From Humidesulfovibrio mexicanus (GTDB lineage Bacteria; Desulfobacterota; Desulfovibrionia; Desulfovibrionales; Desulfovibrionaceae): DNA of 64,000 nt. Below, in pieces: positions 16,156 to 25,701 of this stretch; the stretch's first letter is position 1, and the number at the start of each line of letters is the position of its first letter. The stretch spans positions 18,544 through 82,543 of the forward strand of contig NZ_FZOC01000009.1 in assembly GCF_900188225.1 (NCBI RefSeq). Direction: 5' to 3'. A program made the translations under genes and the position numbers. The notes below the pieces were generated by a model. That model had not been told where the DNA came from. It saw nothing but the letters and a program-made list of their open reading frames with translations, and made no database searches.

Positions 16156-16680
16156 TTACAGGACGAGTTCGTACACGGCGTCCAACTCGCGGTATTTCTC
16201 CGCATAGTCCATGCCGTATCCCACAATAAACCCCTTTTGAAGGGGGAAGCCCGCAAAGTCAACCGTGAGCGCGATCTCTCTGCGCTCGTGCTTGTCCACG
16301 GCGGCGCAAATCCGCACGCTTTCGGCCCCGCGCTTCTCCAGCACGTCGAACAAAAACCGCGCGGAATGCCCGGTGTCCACGATGTCCTCCACAAGGAGCA
16401 CGTGCTTGCCCGAGACATCCACCTCCATGTCCTTGCTGAAGATGGTCTGCCTGCTGCGGTTTGTACCGGAGCCGTAGCTGGCCATGCGCACGAAGTCGAG
16501 CTCCAGCGCGTCGTTCTTGATGTGGCGCACCAGGTCGGCGAAGAAGAGGAACGCGCCCTTGAGGACGCACACGGCCACCAGCGGCTTGCCCGCGTAGAAC
16601 GCGGTTATTTCCGCCCCCAGTTCGGCCACGCGCCGCTGGATGGACTGCGAATCGATGACGGTCTTCATGCTGTGGGACAT
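16156..16680 (-). CDS. hpt: Hypoxanthine phosphoribosyltransferase
   Basis: 174 residues, cytosolic purine salvage: hypoxanthine (or guanine) plus PRPP gives IMP (or GMP). The PRPP-binding loop is VLLVEDIVDTGHSARFL (about residues 94-110); the base-binding region VGYGMDYAEKYRELDAVYEL and the flexible loop MASYGSGTNRSR are also present. Length is normal. The downstream DUF3426 gene is 26 nt away and the upstream GNAT gene 13 nt away, so this is part of a minus-strand run of housekeeping genes. Confidence 0.93.
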   Translation of the reverse strand: MSHSMKTVIDSQSIQRRVAELGAEITAFYAGKPLVAVCVLKGAFLFFADLVRHIKNDALELDFVRMASYGSGTNRSRQTIFSKDMEVDVSGKHVLLVEDIVDTGHSARFLFDVLEKRGAESVRICAAVDKHERREIALTVDFAGFPLQKGFIVGYGMDYAEKYRELDAVYELVL

Positions 16681-16693
16681 GTTTAAAGAATCC

Positions 16694-17164
16694 TTACAGT
16701 TCGATATGCAACGCGATCTCGTCGCAGTCGGGGAAGCGCGGGCAGTTCAGGCAATCGCTCCACACCTTCTGCGGCAGGGTGTCCTTGGACACCTCGACGA
16801 AGCCCATGTGACGAAAGAAGTCCGGCGTGTTGGTCAGGGCGAACACGCGGTAGATGCCCAGCGTCACCGCGTCGGACAGGCAGGCCTCCACCAGCTTGCG
16901 GCCCAGGCCCTGGCCGCGCGCCTCGCGGGCCACCACAAGGGAGCGCACCTCGGCCAGGTTCTCCCAGCAGATGGACAGGGCGCAGCAGCCCAGCGCCTCG
17001 TCTTCGCGCGACTCGTCCACGATGACGAAAAAGTCGCGCAGGTGGCTGTAGAGCTGGTTGTACGAGCGCGGCAGCACCAGCCCGTCGTCGGCGCTGGTGT
17101 TCATGATGAGCTTGTGCACGCCCTTGACGTCGGTGATGCGCGCCTTGCGCAACCGCATCGCCAA
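16694..17164 (-). CDS. GNAT N-acetyltransferase, short ArgA-like type
   Basis: 156 residues. The acetyl-CoA loop is VAREARGQGLGRKLVEACL (about 88-106), preceded by a strand LAEVRSLVV, typical of GNAT folds. The C-terminus has the cluster VWSDCLNCPRFPDCDE, a Cys-rich tail seen in the short N-acetylglutamate synthases of bacteria that lack classical ArgA, and RITDVKGVHKLI at the start fits too. Arginine biosynthesis (glutamate acetylation) is thus the likely role; the Cys motif may bind metal. It lies between tlpA-like and hpt with tiny gaps. Confidence 0.78.
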   Translation of the reverse strand: MAMRLRKARITDVKGVHKLIMNTSADDGLVLPRSYNQLYSHLRDFFVIVDESREDEALGCCALSICWENLAEVRSLVVAREARGQGLGRKLVEACLSDAVTLGIYRVFALTNTPDFFRHMGFVEVSKDTLPQKVWSDCLNCPRFPDCDEIALHIEL

Positions 17165-17167
17165 CGC

Positions 17168-17665
17168 CTAGTCCCTCGCCAAAGGTCCGATGACCTGGTC
17201 AAGCATTTCAAAAGGATACGCGCCAGCGCTATTGAAGGCCACCTGGCCGTTCTTGTCCAGCACGTACAGGGCGGGCACGCCCTTGACGCCGAATTCCGAG
17301 CCGACCTCCGCCTTGGAGAGGTACACCGGCACCGTGGTGGGCCGCGATTTGAGGTATTCGGCCATGATCTCCTCGGTGTCATCCACGCTGATGGCCAGGA
17401 TGTCCAGCTCCTCGGGCGGGTACTTGGCGCGCAGCTGCTCCAGCACGGGCAGTTCGGTCTTGCAGGCCGGGCACCAGGTGGCCCAGAACATCACCAGGGT
17501 GATCTTGCCCTTGTTGGCGGCGAAACGCTGCTCAACGGCGGGCATGTCCAGGGTCTCCAGCTTGCCGCCGGAGGGCGCCGGGGCCGTCGCGTCGCCGGAG
17601 CAGGCGGCCAAGAGCAACAGGCAGGACAACACCCCCGCCCAAAGCGGTCGTACGTATGCGTTCAT
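17168..17665 (-). CDS. TlpA-like thiol-disulfide oxidoreductase lipoprotein
   Basis: 165 residues. Lipoprotein signal with LLLAAC (Cys about 22), so it is membrane-anchored in the periplasm. The thioredoxin fold has FWATWCPACKTELPVLEQL, the CPAC active site typical of TlpA/ResA reductants, and the cis-Pro segment GVKGVPALYVLDKNGQV. The start follows an agga-type RBS. It would reduce or isomerise exported thiols, for example in cytochrome c maturation. The GNAT gene follows after 3 nt. Confidence 0.88.
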   Translation of the reverse strand: MNAYVRPLWAGVLSCLLLLAACSGDATAPAPSGGKLETLDMPAVEQRFAANKGKITLVMFWATWCPACKTELPVLEQLRAKYPPEELDILAISVDDTEEIMAEYLKSRPTTVPVYLSKAEVGSEFGVKGVPALYVLDKNGQVAFNSAGAYPFEMLDQVIGPLARD

Positions 17666-17750
17666 CCAGAACTCCTCAAGCGGGCGCGCAAAAGGGCCGC
17701 GCCAGCGTCTGCTGGCCGTGTAGCAGAAACCCGCGGCGGACGCAAAGGCG

Positions 17751-20198
17751 CTACTGCGCCAGCACCCGGCCCGACAACTCCGCCGCCAGCTTCACCGCGG
17801 CCACGGCATCGCGGGAAAAGCCGTCCGCCCCGATGGACAGGGCGAAGGCCTCGGTGACCACGGCCCCGCCGATCATGACCTTGATGGGGAGGCCGCGCTC
17901 CTTGACCAGGCGCACGGTGTCCTCCATGCGCACCATGGTGGTGGTCATCAGCGCGGAAAGCCCGATGACCTTGGCCCCCACGCGCTCGGCCTCGTCCACT
18001 ATCTGCGCGGCGGGCACGTCCTTGCCCAGGTCGAAGACCTCGAAGCCGTGGTTTTTCAGCATCAGACAGACGATGTTCTTGCCGATGTCGTGGATGTCGC
18101 CCTCCACCGTGGCCATGACGATGGGCGTCTTCTTCTCCGCCCGGCCGGAGGCCATGAGCAGGGGCTCCAACCGGGCGAAGCCCGCCTGCATGGCTTCGGC
18201 GCTGCGCAACAGCTGCGGCAGGAAGTATTCCTTGCGCTCGTATTTGCGGCCCACCTCCAATATGGCGGGGATGAGCGCGCCGTCCACCAGGGCGAAGGGG
18301 TCGGCCCCGGCGGCCAGCTCGGCCTCGATGAGCGAGATGAGCCCGTCGCGGTCGCCCATGACCACGGCCTCGCCAGGGGTGGCGGCCTTGCCCCGGCCCG
18401 CGCCGCCGCCCGCGCCAGACGCCGGCCCGCCCACTCCGCCCGCGCCTGGGGTCCAGTCGGCGTAGGAGGCGATGTAGCGTCCGGCGTTGGCGTCGCGCGC
18501 CAGCAGCACCTCGGCCGCGGCCGCGGCCTCGCGCAGGCGGCGGCTGGCCGGGTTGGCGATGCACGAGGACAGGCCCGCGCCCATGGAGAGCGTGAGGAAG
18601 CTTGAATTGAGCAGCTCGCGCGCGGGCAGCCCGAAGGAGACGTTGGACAGCCCCATGGTGGTGGGCAGGCCCAGCACGTCCGCGCAGTGGCGGATGGTCT
18701 CCAGGCAGTGGCGCGCGGCCAGCGCCTTGGACGACACCGTGAGCACCAGAGCGTCCACCATGACCAGTCGGCGCGGAATGCCCAGACTGTCGGCCTGCGC
18801 GAGCAGGCGGTCGATGACCGCGATGCGCTCCTGCGCGGTGTAGGGCAGCTTCCGGCCCTCAAGGGGCAGCAGGATGAAGGGCGCGCCGAACTTCTTGCAC
18901 AGGGGGCCCAGTTGCTCCATGCGGCCGGGCTCCCCGCTGATGGAGTTCACCAGCGGCGAGCCGGGCTGCGTCCACAGGGCGTTCTCCATGGCCTCGATGT
19001 CCGAGGTGTCCAGCGACAGCGGCAACTCGAAGCGGGAGCTCAAGGCCAGGGCCAGGGCGGGCAGCACGGTCTTTTCGTCCACCATGGGCGCGCCCACGTT
19101 CACGTCCAGCACGCCGGCCCCCTGGGCCGCCTGCTCGGTGGCCAGGCGCAGGGCCTCGGCGTGCAGGTTCTGGGAAAGCTCGTCCGCCAGAACCTTCTTG
19201 CCTGTGGGGTTGATGCGCTCGCCGATGATGACCAGCGGGTTCTCGCCGCCAAAGGCCACGGAGGACGACCGGCAGGTCAGCACCAGCGGCGAGGGGTCCG
19301 GCGGAACGGGCCTGCGCCAGGGCAGGTCGGCCACGGCGGCGCGCAAGGCGGAAATGTGCGCGGGCGTGGTGCCGCAGCAGCCGCCCAGGAACTTGGCCCC
19401 CATCTCGGCGAAGGCGCGGCACTGCCGGGCAAAGTCCTCGGGCCCCAGGCGGAACACCGTGCGCCCTTCCTCGTCCAGCTCCGGCAGGCCCGCGTTGGGC
19501 TGCACCAGAAGCGGCGTGGAGAGCCTGGGCAGCATGGCCCGCACTACATCCACTATCTGCTCCGGCCCGGCGGAGCAGTTGGTGCCAAGAAAGTCCACGC
19601 CCAGGTTCTGCATGGTGTCGATGAAAGTCAGCGGCGACGTTCCCGTCAGGGACTTGGCGCCCTCGAAGGTCATGGTGACGCCCACCGGCAGGTCGCGGGA
19701 GAGCTGCTCGGAGACCTCGCGCGCGGCGATGACGATGGCCTTGGCCTCGGCCAGGTCGAACTGCGTCTCGCCCAGGATAAGGTCGGCTCCGCCCTCGGCC
19801 AAGCCCAAGATCTGCTCGCGATAGGCGGCCACCATTTCGCGGAAGCTCACGTCGCCCAGAGGGGCGATGAAGTGCCCGGAAGGCCCCACGCTGCCCGCCA
19901 CAAAGGCCCGGCCGTCCACGGCGCGCTTGGCGATGCGCGCCAGCTCGCGGTTCAGCGCGCGGGCGTCCACGCCGGGGTCCAGCTTGAAGCGCGTGCCGCC
20001 GAAGGTGTTGGTGGTGACCACCTCGGCCCCGGCCGCGGCGTATTCGGCGTGGATGGCGGCCACGGGTTCCGGGTTCTTGACGCCGAACATTTCCGGCGCA
20101 ACGCCCGGGGGCAGCCCGCGCGACTGCAAGAGCGCGCCGAAGCCGCCGTCGAAGAAGTGGAGGGAGGAATCGGACAAAAGCGAGCGGAAGTCGGACAT
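17751..20198 (-). CDS. metH: Cobalamin-dependent methionine synthase lacking activation domain
   Basis: 815 residues. The homocysteine S-methyltransferase domain (about 1-290) has Zn ligands in NCSAGPE and GGCCGTTP. The methyltetrahydrofolate-binding pterin domain (about 325-590; VIIGERINPTGKK, LDVNVGAPMVDE) and the B12-binding domain (about 610-815) follow; the B12 motif is GDIHDIGKN. The C-terminal AdoMet reactivation domain of E. coli MetH is absent, as in many anaerobes, so another reactivator must exist. Between pterin and B12 domains lies a Gly/Ala-rich insert (GAGGVGGPASGAGG). The start ATG at 20198 has a gagag RBS; the frame is open further upstream but atypical. It is transcribed divergently from rpoH. 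Confidence 0.92.
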   Translation of the reverse strand: MSDFRSLLSDSSLHFFDGGFGALLQSRGLPPGVAPEMFGVKNPEPVAAIHAEYAAAGAEVVTTNTFGGTRFKLDPGVDARALNRELARIAKRAVDGRAFVAGSVGPSGHFIAPLGDVSFREMVAAYREQILGLAEGGADLILGETQFDLAEAKAIVIAAREVSEQLSRDLPVGVTMTFEGAKSLTGTSPLTFIDTMQNLGVDFLGTNCSAGPEQIVDVVRAMLPRLSTPLLVQPNAGLPELDEEGRTVFRLGPEDFARQCRAFAEMGAKFLGGCCGTTPAHISALRAAVADLPWRRPVPPDPSPLVLTCRSSSVAFGGENPLVIIGERINPTGKKVLADELSQNLHAEALRLATEQAAQGAGVLDVNVGAPMVDEKTVLPALALALSSRFELPLSLDTSDIEAMENALWTQPGSPLVNSISGEPGRMEQLGPLCKKFGAPFILLPLEGRKLPYTAQERIAVIDRLLAQADSLGIPRRLVMVDALVLTVSSKALAARHCLETIRHCADVLGLPTTMGLSNVSFGLPARELLNSSFLTLSMGAGLSSCIANPASRRLREAAAAAEVLLARDANAGRYIASYADWTPGAGGVGGPASGAGGGAGRGKAATPGEAVVMGDRDGLISLIEAELAAGADPFALVDGALIPAILEVGRKYERKEYFLPQLLRSAEAMQAGFARLEPLLMASGRAEKKTPIVMATVEGDIHDIGKNIVCLMLKNHGFEVFDLGKDVPAAQIVDEAERVGAKVIGLSALMTTTMVRMEDTVRLVKERGLPIKVMIGGAVVTEAFALSIGADGFSRDAVAAVKLAAELSGRVLAQ

Positions 20199-20416
20199 GG
20201 GAATCTCTCCGTCAGCGGTGGGGCCGGGCGGGGCGGGGCCGTCCTGGCCCTTGCGCGACGGGCGCGAAGCCTTTGCCGGGCCGGGAATCCGGGTGTACTG
20301 AAAATCGTTGAAAAGGACAAACAAAAACTATACGCTTCCCCCTTGCGCAACCCACGACCCGGCCCAGGGGGCCAGACGCCCTGCCGGGCCGAACCGCCAG
20401 GTCGGCCAAATTCGGA

Positions 20417-21394
20417 ATGAAATCGGAAAACACCCACGCCGCCTCCCCAGAGAGCAGGCCCGCCGCCCCCCCGGCCCTGGCCGGGAAGAAGCCCTTCCTG
20501 CCCGCACCCGTCGCCCGAAAACGGGGCGAGGTCTCCACGCGCGACTCGCTCAGCCACTACCTGCGCGAGATCGCCCGCTTTCCCCTGCTCGCCCCGGAAG
20601 AGGAGTTCGAGCTGGCCAAGCGCGTGCGCGACGAGAACGACCAGGAGGCCGCCTTCCGGCTGGTGTCCTCGCACTTGCGCCTGGTGGTCAAGATCGCCAT
20701 GGACTTCCAGCGCCGCTGGATGCAGAACGTGCAGGACCTCATCCAGGAAGGCAACGTGGGCCTGATGAAGGCCGTCCGCAAGTTCGATCCTGACAAAGGC
20801 ATCAAGTTCAGCTATTACGCGGCGTTCTGGATCAAGGCCTACATCCTCAAGTACATCATGGACAACTGGCGCATGGTCAAGATCGGCACCACGCAGACCC
20901 AGCGCAAGCTGTTCTACAACCTGAACAAGGAACGCCAGCGGCTCACCAACATGGGCTTCGACCCCACCACCAGCGCGCTTTCCGAAAGCCTGCAGGTGAG
21001 CGAGGCCGAAATCGAGCAGATGGACCAGCGCCTCTCGCGCCAGGACATGAGCCTGGACATTTCCATCGGCGAGGATTCGGAGAACACGCGCCTGGACTTC
21101 CTGCCCGCCCTTGGCCCCGGCATCGAGGAGATCCTCGGCCAGGACCAGATTTCCGCGCTGCTGCTGGAAAACCTCAAGACCATCGCGCCCAGGCTTTCGG
21201 ACAAGGAGCAGGCCATCCTGAACGAACGGCTGCTCTCCGACAGCCCGGTGACCCTGCGCGAAATCGGCGACCGCTACGGGGTGACCCGCGAACGCGTGCG
21301 GCAAATTGAGGCGCGCCTGCTGGAAAAGCTCAAGGCGCATCTGCAAAGCACGGTGAAGGACTTTTCGCCCGAGTGGATTAAAGGCAACGACTAG
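20417..21394 (+). CDS. rpoH: RNA polymerase sigma factor RpoH (sigma-32)
   Basis: 325 residues, heat-shock sigma factor. Region 2 shows [32 protein letters not shown] and [22 protein letters not shown]. The RpoH-specific box follows ([18 protein letters not shown]). Region 4 is [29 protein letters not shown]. The first 45 residues are an Ala/Pro-rich extension not typical of RpoH. It heads a plus-strand run including an HD protein and lipoproteins. A weak TTGAAA...TATACG pair lies at 20308-20334 with a short spacer. Confidence 0.88.
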   Translation: MKSENTHAASPESRPAAPPALAGKKPFLPAPVARKRGEVSTRDSLSHYLREIARFPLLAPEEEFELAKRVRDENDQEAAFRLVSSHLRLVVKIAMDFQRRWMQNVQDLIQEGNVGLMKAVRKFDPDKGIKFSYYAAFWIKAYILKYIMDNWRMVKIGTTQTQRKLFYNLNKERQRLTNMGFDPTTSALSESLQVSEAEIEQMDQRLSRQDMSLDISIGEDSENTRLDFLPALGPGIEEILGQDQISALLLENLKTIAPRLSDKEQAILNERLLSDSPVTLREIGDRYGVTRERVRQIEARLLEKLKAHLQSTVKDFSPEWIKGND

Positions 21395-21412
21395 ACGGGG
21401 GGGCTTCTCACG

Positions 21413-22177
21413 ATGGATCCGCGCATTCTCGACATCAAACGCAGGGCGAAGGAAATCTCCGCCGCGCGGCCGAAGACGGCCTTCAGCACGGAGTGCGCAG
21501 AGGAATTGCGCCACGCCTCCAACCTCTTCTTCGACCATCCGCTGATGCTGCGCCTGCAGGGTGATGCCATTGGGTTCCTGAATGATGTCTGCGGCTTCGG
21601 TGTCGCACACGGCAAGCGGGTGGCCATGGACGCCGCGGCCATCGTGCTGGCCGAGCCCTGCGATCTTTCCCCGGACGACCGCCGCCGCGCGGCCCTGCTG
21701 GCCGCCATGGCCGGGCTTTTGCACGATGCCATGAACCATGAGGACGAGCACCCGGAACGCGGCGCGGACCTGTGTCTGCGGCTTTTGCGCGGCTATGCCC
21801 TTACCCCGGAGGAACGGGTGTGGATCGCCCAGGCCGTGGCCCTGCACGAGGCCGACCTGCCCTTGGCCGAGGCCGGACCCGAGGCCGCGCACCTGATCTG
21901 CGGAGCCGTGCACGACGCCGACCGCTTCCGCTTCGGGCCCGACATCTTCGCCGCCACCATGTGGGAATACTGCGACTGTGACGAATGGCCGCTGGAAGAA
22001 ATCGCCCAGGCATTCACCAAGGGCGCGGACAGGGCCGCAAGCTGCGCGCGCAGCTTCCGCACGGAGATAGGCCGCCGCTACGGCCCGGCCTTGCTGGACG
22101 AGGGGCAGGCCCTGGCCCGGCGCTACGCGGCCATGATTCGCGAAAGACTGGCCGATGGAGTTCCGTCCAACACATGA
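21413..22177 (+). CDS. HD-domain phosphohydrolase-like protein
   Basis: 254 residues, soluble. The HD-superfamily metal ligands are recognisable: His66 (AHGKRVAMDAAAI), His104-Asp105 (LLHDAMNHEDEH), His109 and Asp in HDADRFRFGPDIF. This supports a metal-dependent phosphohydrolase (nucleotide or cyclic nucleotide). No output domain is attached. Its stop overlaps a possible ATG of the next gene (ATGA at 22174), so it is translationally linked to the TPR lipoprotein. Substrate unknown. Confidence 0.72.
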   Translation: MDPRILDIKRRAKEISAARPKTAFSTECAEELRHASNLFFDHPLMLRLQGDAIGFLNDVCGFGVAHGKRVAMDAAAIVLAEPCDLSPDDRRRAALLAAMAGLLHDAMNHEDEHPERGADLCLRLLRGYALTPEERVWIAQAVALHEADLPLAEAGPEAAHLICGAVHDADRFRFGPDIFAATMWEYCDCDEWPLEEIAQAFTKGADRAASCARSFRTEIGRRYGPALLDEGQALARRYAAMIRERLADGVPSNT

Positions 22178-22185
22178 GGACCACA

Positions 22186-23961
22186 ATGCGTCGCATCTCT
22201 TCCCTGGGCCTGCGCCCCGCCCTTTTCCTGGCCATGGCCCTGTGCACGGCCTGCGCCCCGGCCCAGCCCAGGGTCCAGCCGCCCCGGCCCGTCGCCCAGG
22301 CCGCCAGCTCCACCTACGACTACCTGGAATACCAAGCGCTTCTGCAGCAAATGTCGCGCACGGCCTCCACGGCGCGACTTTCCCCGGAAGCCTTTGCGCG
22401 CACCCTCGCGCTCCAAAAAGCCGCGGCCCGGGCCCTGGACCGCGTCATCGCCCGCGAGTCCGCGCCCTCTCTCTACATGGACAAGGCCTTCCTGTACTGG
22501 AACCCCGAGCAGGCCGGCCAGGCGCGGACCATACTGGACCAGGGCCTTGAGAAGTACCCGAACGACTATAATCTGAACGCGGCCCTGGCCAACGCCTTCC
22601 TCATGGAAAACAGGCTCGCCGAGGCGGCCGCCGTGCTCTCCGGCTATCTTTCGCGCCAGGAGAACACCACCTTGCGCGAGCGTCTGGGCCAGCTCTACGT
22701 GGACTCGGAACAGCCGGAAAAGGCGCTGGAGACCTTGAAGCGCATCCCGCCCAAGGAACGCAGCGCCGATGCCCAGTTCCAGATGGCCCGGGCCGAGGCC
22801 CGGCTGGGCCGCAAAACCGCGGCCATGAACGCCCTCAAGCAGCTGCTGAAGCAGAACCCGGAGCACCTGGAGGCCTGGGTGGAGCTGGCCTTTCAGCAGG
22901 AGATGGACCGCGACTACGCCGCCGCCGTGGCCACCTATTCGCAGATCCTCGAACTCGGCGCCACGCGCGAGGACATCCGCCAGCGCATCGAGAACGGCGG
23001 GGGCGAAGGCCGGGAGGACATCCGCCTGCGCGTGGTGGGCCTGTGGCTCAAGCTGAACAACCCCGACAAGGCCCTGGACGCCGCCCTGCGAAGCTCCGGC
23101 GGCAAGCCCTTCATCCTGGCGGCCGCGCTGCTGTTCCTGAACGAGAGCTACTCCGCCCAGGCCAGCACCCTGCTGGACGTGCTGGCAAGCCAGCCGCCCG
23201 TGCCCGGCGAGTATTTCTTCTACAAGGCGGTCATCGCCCACGATGGCGAAGGCAACCCGCAAAAAGCGCTGCAGTTCCTGGACCTGGTTCCAGAGAGCGA
23301 CCCGCACTTCAGCCAGGCCCTGCAGTTCCGCATCCAGCTGCTCTACGGCATGGGCCGCGAGCACGAAGCCGTCGCGCTCATGGACCAGGGCAAGCGGCTG
23401 TACCCCGGACAGAGCCGCTTCCCGCTGCTGCAGGCGGGCTACCTCATAGAGAAGAAGCGCCTCCCCGAAGCCAGGGAGGTTCTTGAAAAGGCCCTGGACG
23501 ACCAGCCCGAGGACGAGGATCTGCGCTACCAGCTGGGGGCCGTGCTGGACCGGCAGGGCGACCGCAAGACGGCGCTTGGGCTTATGCAGAAAATCGTGGA
23601 CAAGAATCCGGACCACGCCGACGCCCTCAACTACATCGGCTACACCCTGGCCGAGGAAGGCCGCGACCTGGAGCGCGCTTTGGCCCTGGTCAAGAAGGCC
23701 GACCGCCTCAAGCCGGAGAACGGCTACATCGTGGACTCCCTGGCCTGGACCTACTTCCGCCTGGGCAAGCTGGAGGAAGCCTGGAAGCACATCCAGCGCG
23801 CCGTGACCCTGACCAAAGACGATCCCACCATGTGGGAGCACTACGGCGACATAGCCAAGCAGTCCGGCCGCGCCGCCCAGGCCCAAAAGGCCTACCAGAA
23901 CGCGCTCAAGTTCAAGCACGAGCACCCCGAACGCATCAAGAAAAAGCTGAGAGCGAAATGA
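22186..23961 (+). CDS. TPR-repeat lipoprotein
   Basis: 591 residues. Signal with LCTAC (lipid-modified Cys about residue 21). The rest is a long array of tetratricopeptide repeats, for example AQARTILDQGLEKYPNDYNLNAALANAFLMENRLAEAAAVL and GYTLAEEGRDLERALALVKKADRLKPENGYIVDSLAWTYFRLGKLEEAWKHI. It probably scaffolds protein complexes at the outer membrane or periplasm. ATG at 22186 has agga 5 nt upstream; an alternative ATG at 22174 overlaps the previous stop. The next gene begins within its stop codon (ATGA). Confidence 0.85.
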   Translation: MRRISSLGLRPALFLAMALCTACAPAQPRVQPPRPVAQAASSTYDYLEYQALLQQMSRTASTARLSPEAFARTLALQKAAARALDRVIARESAPSLYMDKAFLYWNPEQAGQARTILDQGLEKYPNDYNLNAALANAFLMENRLAEAAAVLSGYLSRQENTTLRERLGQLYVDSEQPEKALETLKRIPPKERSADAQFQMARAEARLGRKTAAMNALKQLLKQNPEHLEAWVELAFQQEMDRDYAAAVATYSQILELGATREDIRQRIENGGGEGREDIRLRVVGLWLKLNNPDKALDAALRSSGGKPFILAAALLFLNESYSAQASTLLDVLASQPPVPGEYFFYKAVIAHDGEGNPQKALQFLDLVPESDPHFSQALQFRIQLLYGMGREHEAVALMDQGKRLYPGQSRFPLLQAGYLIEKKRLPEAREVLEKALDDQPEDEDLRYQLGAVLDRQGDRKTALGLMQKIVDKNPDHADALNYIGYTLAEEGRDLERALALVKKADRLKPENGYIVDSLAWTYFRLGKLEEAWKHIQRAVTLTKDDPTMWEHYGDIAKQSGRAAQAQKAYQNALKFKHEHPERIKKKLRAK

Positions 23962-24896
23962 CCGTCACCGCCCCCCATGTCCATCGGCTCCGCGCCGCCC
24001 TGGCCGCCGCACTCTGCATCTGCTCGCTGTGCGCCTGCGCGCCGCGCATCGAGCTGCCCCGCCACGAAGAAGCGGCGGAGGACATGGCCGCCTTCCGCGC
24101 CCGGTTCGTGGAGCCGGGCCTTCCCGGCGCTGGCGTGGCCGTGCGCGCCAGCCTGCTCTACTCCACGCCCACCAAGGCCAACCGTACCGATGTGCAGCTC
24201 TTCGGCGAGTTCGACCGGCCCCTCAGGCTCGACGTGCGCGCGGGCATCGGCACCATGCTGGCCCTCATGCGCGAGGACCAAGGCGGGCTGCTGGCCTTCT
24301 ATCCCGGCCAGAAGCGCGCCTACGCCCACCGCGACCCCGTCGTCGGCGCGCAGCTTCTGGGCCTGCCCTTCCCCTTCGCCCTGCGCGACCTCGCCATGGT
24401 GAGCGCCGGGCACTTCGGCTCCCTTGTGCCCGAGACCCCGAACCGCGTGCGGGCCATTCCCGGCGGCGGCTTCGCCTTCAGCTACGAAACGGGCGCGGTG
24501 CGCCGACTGGTCCTGGACCGCTACGGTCGGCCAGAGCGCATGGAGGGCGTGCTCTCCGAACATTTCAAGGCCCAGGTGGAGCGCGACGGCCAGAAGATTT
24601 CCGGCCCGCGCGTGTGGGGACTGGAGTTCTCCGGCTATCCCGAGGACGAAGGCGATCCCGTGGGTCCGGCCAAGACCCTCACCCTCACCCTGCCCAAGGG
24701 CGACAGCGCCGTGCTGCGCGTCAAAGCCGTCACCCCCAGGCAGGAGCCTTGGGCCGCCAAGGCCCTTGGGCTTGTCCTGCCCGCCGGCGTGGAATTCATC
24801 CCCCTTGAGCGGCAGGCCGCTCCCGCGCAGGTGCGCGAAGTCATTACCGGAGGAGACGATGGCACAGGAAACCCGGCCCCTGATTCCGGTCGCTGA
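23958..24896 (+). CDS. LolB-like outer-membrane lipoprotein
   Basis: 312 residues. Lipoprotein signal ending LCAC (Cys about 27). The mature part has the beta-rich pattern of LolB/LolA-like or DUF4292 proteins: DVQLFGEFDRPLRLDVRAGIGTMLALMREDQGGLLAFYPGQKRAYAH, then LDRYGRPERMEG and KTLTLTLPKGDSAVLRVKAV. Such barrels carry lipids or lipoproteins across the periplasm. Its start overlaps the previous stop by 4 nt, and the following small gene overlaps its 3' end by 38 nt. The assignment is by pattern only; specific cargo unknown. Confidence 0.68.
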   Translation: MTVTAPHVHRLRAALAAALCICSLCACAPRIELPRHEEAAEDMAAFRARFVEPGLPGAGVAVRASLLYSTPTKANRTDVQLFGEFDRPLRLDVRAGIGTMLALMREDQGGLLAFYPGQKRAYAHRDPVVGAQLLGLPFPFALRDLAMVSAGHFGSLVPETPNRVRAIPGGGFAFSYETGAVRRLVLDRYGRPERMEGVLSEHFKAQVERDGQKISGPRVWGLEFSGYPEDEGDPVGPAKTLTLTLPKGDSAVLRVKAVTPRQEPWAAKALGLVLPAGVEFIPLERQAAPAQVREVITGGDDGTGNPAPDSGR

Positions 24897-25170
24897 GGCC
24901 GACAAGCCCGGCGTCATCGGAACCTTCGTCCTGGGCGTGAAGGTCTGGGGACGCGAGATGGCCCGGCTGGCCACACGGCAGGCCATGCGCCACGAACTGC
25001 GGCAGCTGGACGCCCGCCTGCGCCAGGAGACCGACCTGCTGGCCAGGCTCGACGCCGCGCCCGGACCGGAACGCGACCTGTGCCTGCGCCAGGTGGAGAT
25101 GCTCAAAATTGAAATCGCCCGGCTGCGGCGCGAGGAACAGGCGACGAACGGCCGGAGAAGCCCGCAATGA
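24859..25170 (+). CDS. Small coiled-coil protein of unknown function
   Basis: 103 residues. After a short Pro-containing start and one partly hydrophobic stretch (PGVIGTFVLGVKVWG), it is mostly charged helix (MRHELRQLDARLRQETDLLARLD, CLRQVEMLKIEIARLRREEQ), predicting a coiled coil. It begins 38 nt inside the LolB-like gene with a ggagga RBS and ends in ATGA overlapping a possible rpiB start, so it is an integral part of this operon. Unrecognised family. Confidence 0.6.
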   Translation: MAQETRPLIPVAEADKPGVIGTFVLGVKVWGREMARLATRQAMRHELRQLDARLRQETDLLARLDAAPGPERDLCLRQVEMLKIEIARLRREEQATNGRRSPQ

Positions 25171-25193
25171 GCCAAACCCCTCAGGAGGAGCAG

Positions 25194-25661
25194 ATGCGCA
25201 AGACGGTGTTCATCGCCTCGGACCACGGCGGCTTCGCCCTCAAGGGCGCCCTTGTGCAGGCCCTGCGCAACGCGGGCTGCCAAGTGGAGGATCTTGGGCC
25301 TGATGGCACAGGCTCCTGCGATTATCCGGCCTACGCCGAAAAGCTGTGCCGCCGCGTGCTGGATGCGGGCGAAGCGGGGCAGAACGGCGAGACCCTGGGC
25401 ATCCTGGTCTGCGGCACGGGGCTCGGCATGAGCATGGCCGCCAACCGGCTGCCCGGCATCCGCGCGGCGGTGTGCACCTGCGAATTCATGGCCCGCATGG
25501 CGCGCGCGCACAACAACGCCAACGTGCTCTGCCTAGGCGAGCGCGTGCTGGGCCAGGGCCTCGGGCTCGACATCGCCCGCGTGTTTCTCTCCACCGGCTT
25601 CGAAGGCGCGCGGCACCTGCGGCGCATCAGCCAGTTCGACGCGCTCACCCCAAAACCATAA
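25194..25661 (+). CDS. rpiB: Ribose-5-phosphate isomerase B
   Basis: 155 residues from the chosen ATG (MRKTVFIASDHGGF), preceded by a strong aggagg; the frame can also start at 25167 overlapping the upstream stop. It interconverts ribose-5-phosphate and ribulose-5-phosphate. Family features: SDHGGFALK at the start, active-site Cys in VCGTGLGMSMAANRLPGIRAAV, and HNNANVLCLGERVLG. Its neighbour is transketolase, so the two supply the non-oxidative pentose phosphate pathway. Confidence 0.92.
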   Translation: MRKTVFIASDHGGFALKGALVQALRNAGCQVEDLGPDGTGSCDYPAYAEKLCRRVLDAGEAGQNGETLGILVCGTGLGMSMAANRLPGIRAAVCTCEFMARMARAHNNANVLCLGERVLGQGLGLDIARVFLSTGFEGARHLRRISQFDALTPKP

Positions 25662-25701
25662 GGGCGCTTTCGCGCCAAATCCACCTGAAGGACAGACATC
25701 C

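Noticed and set aside
20199..20416. Cobalamin or SAM riboswitch ahead of metH
   Set aside because: No B12-box or SAM-type helices visible in the 218-nt intergenic region.
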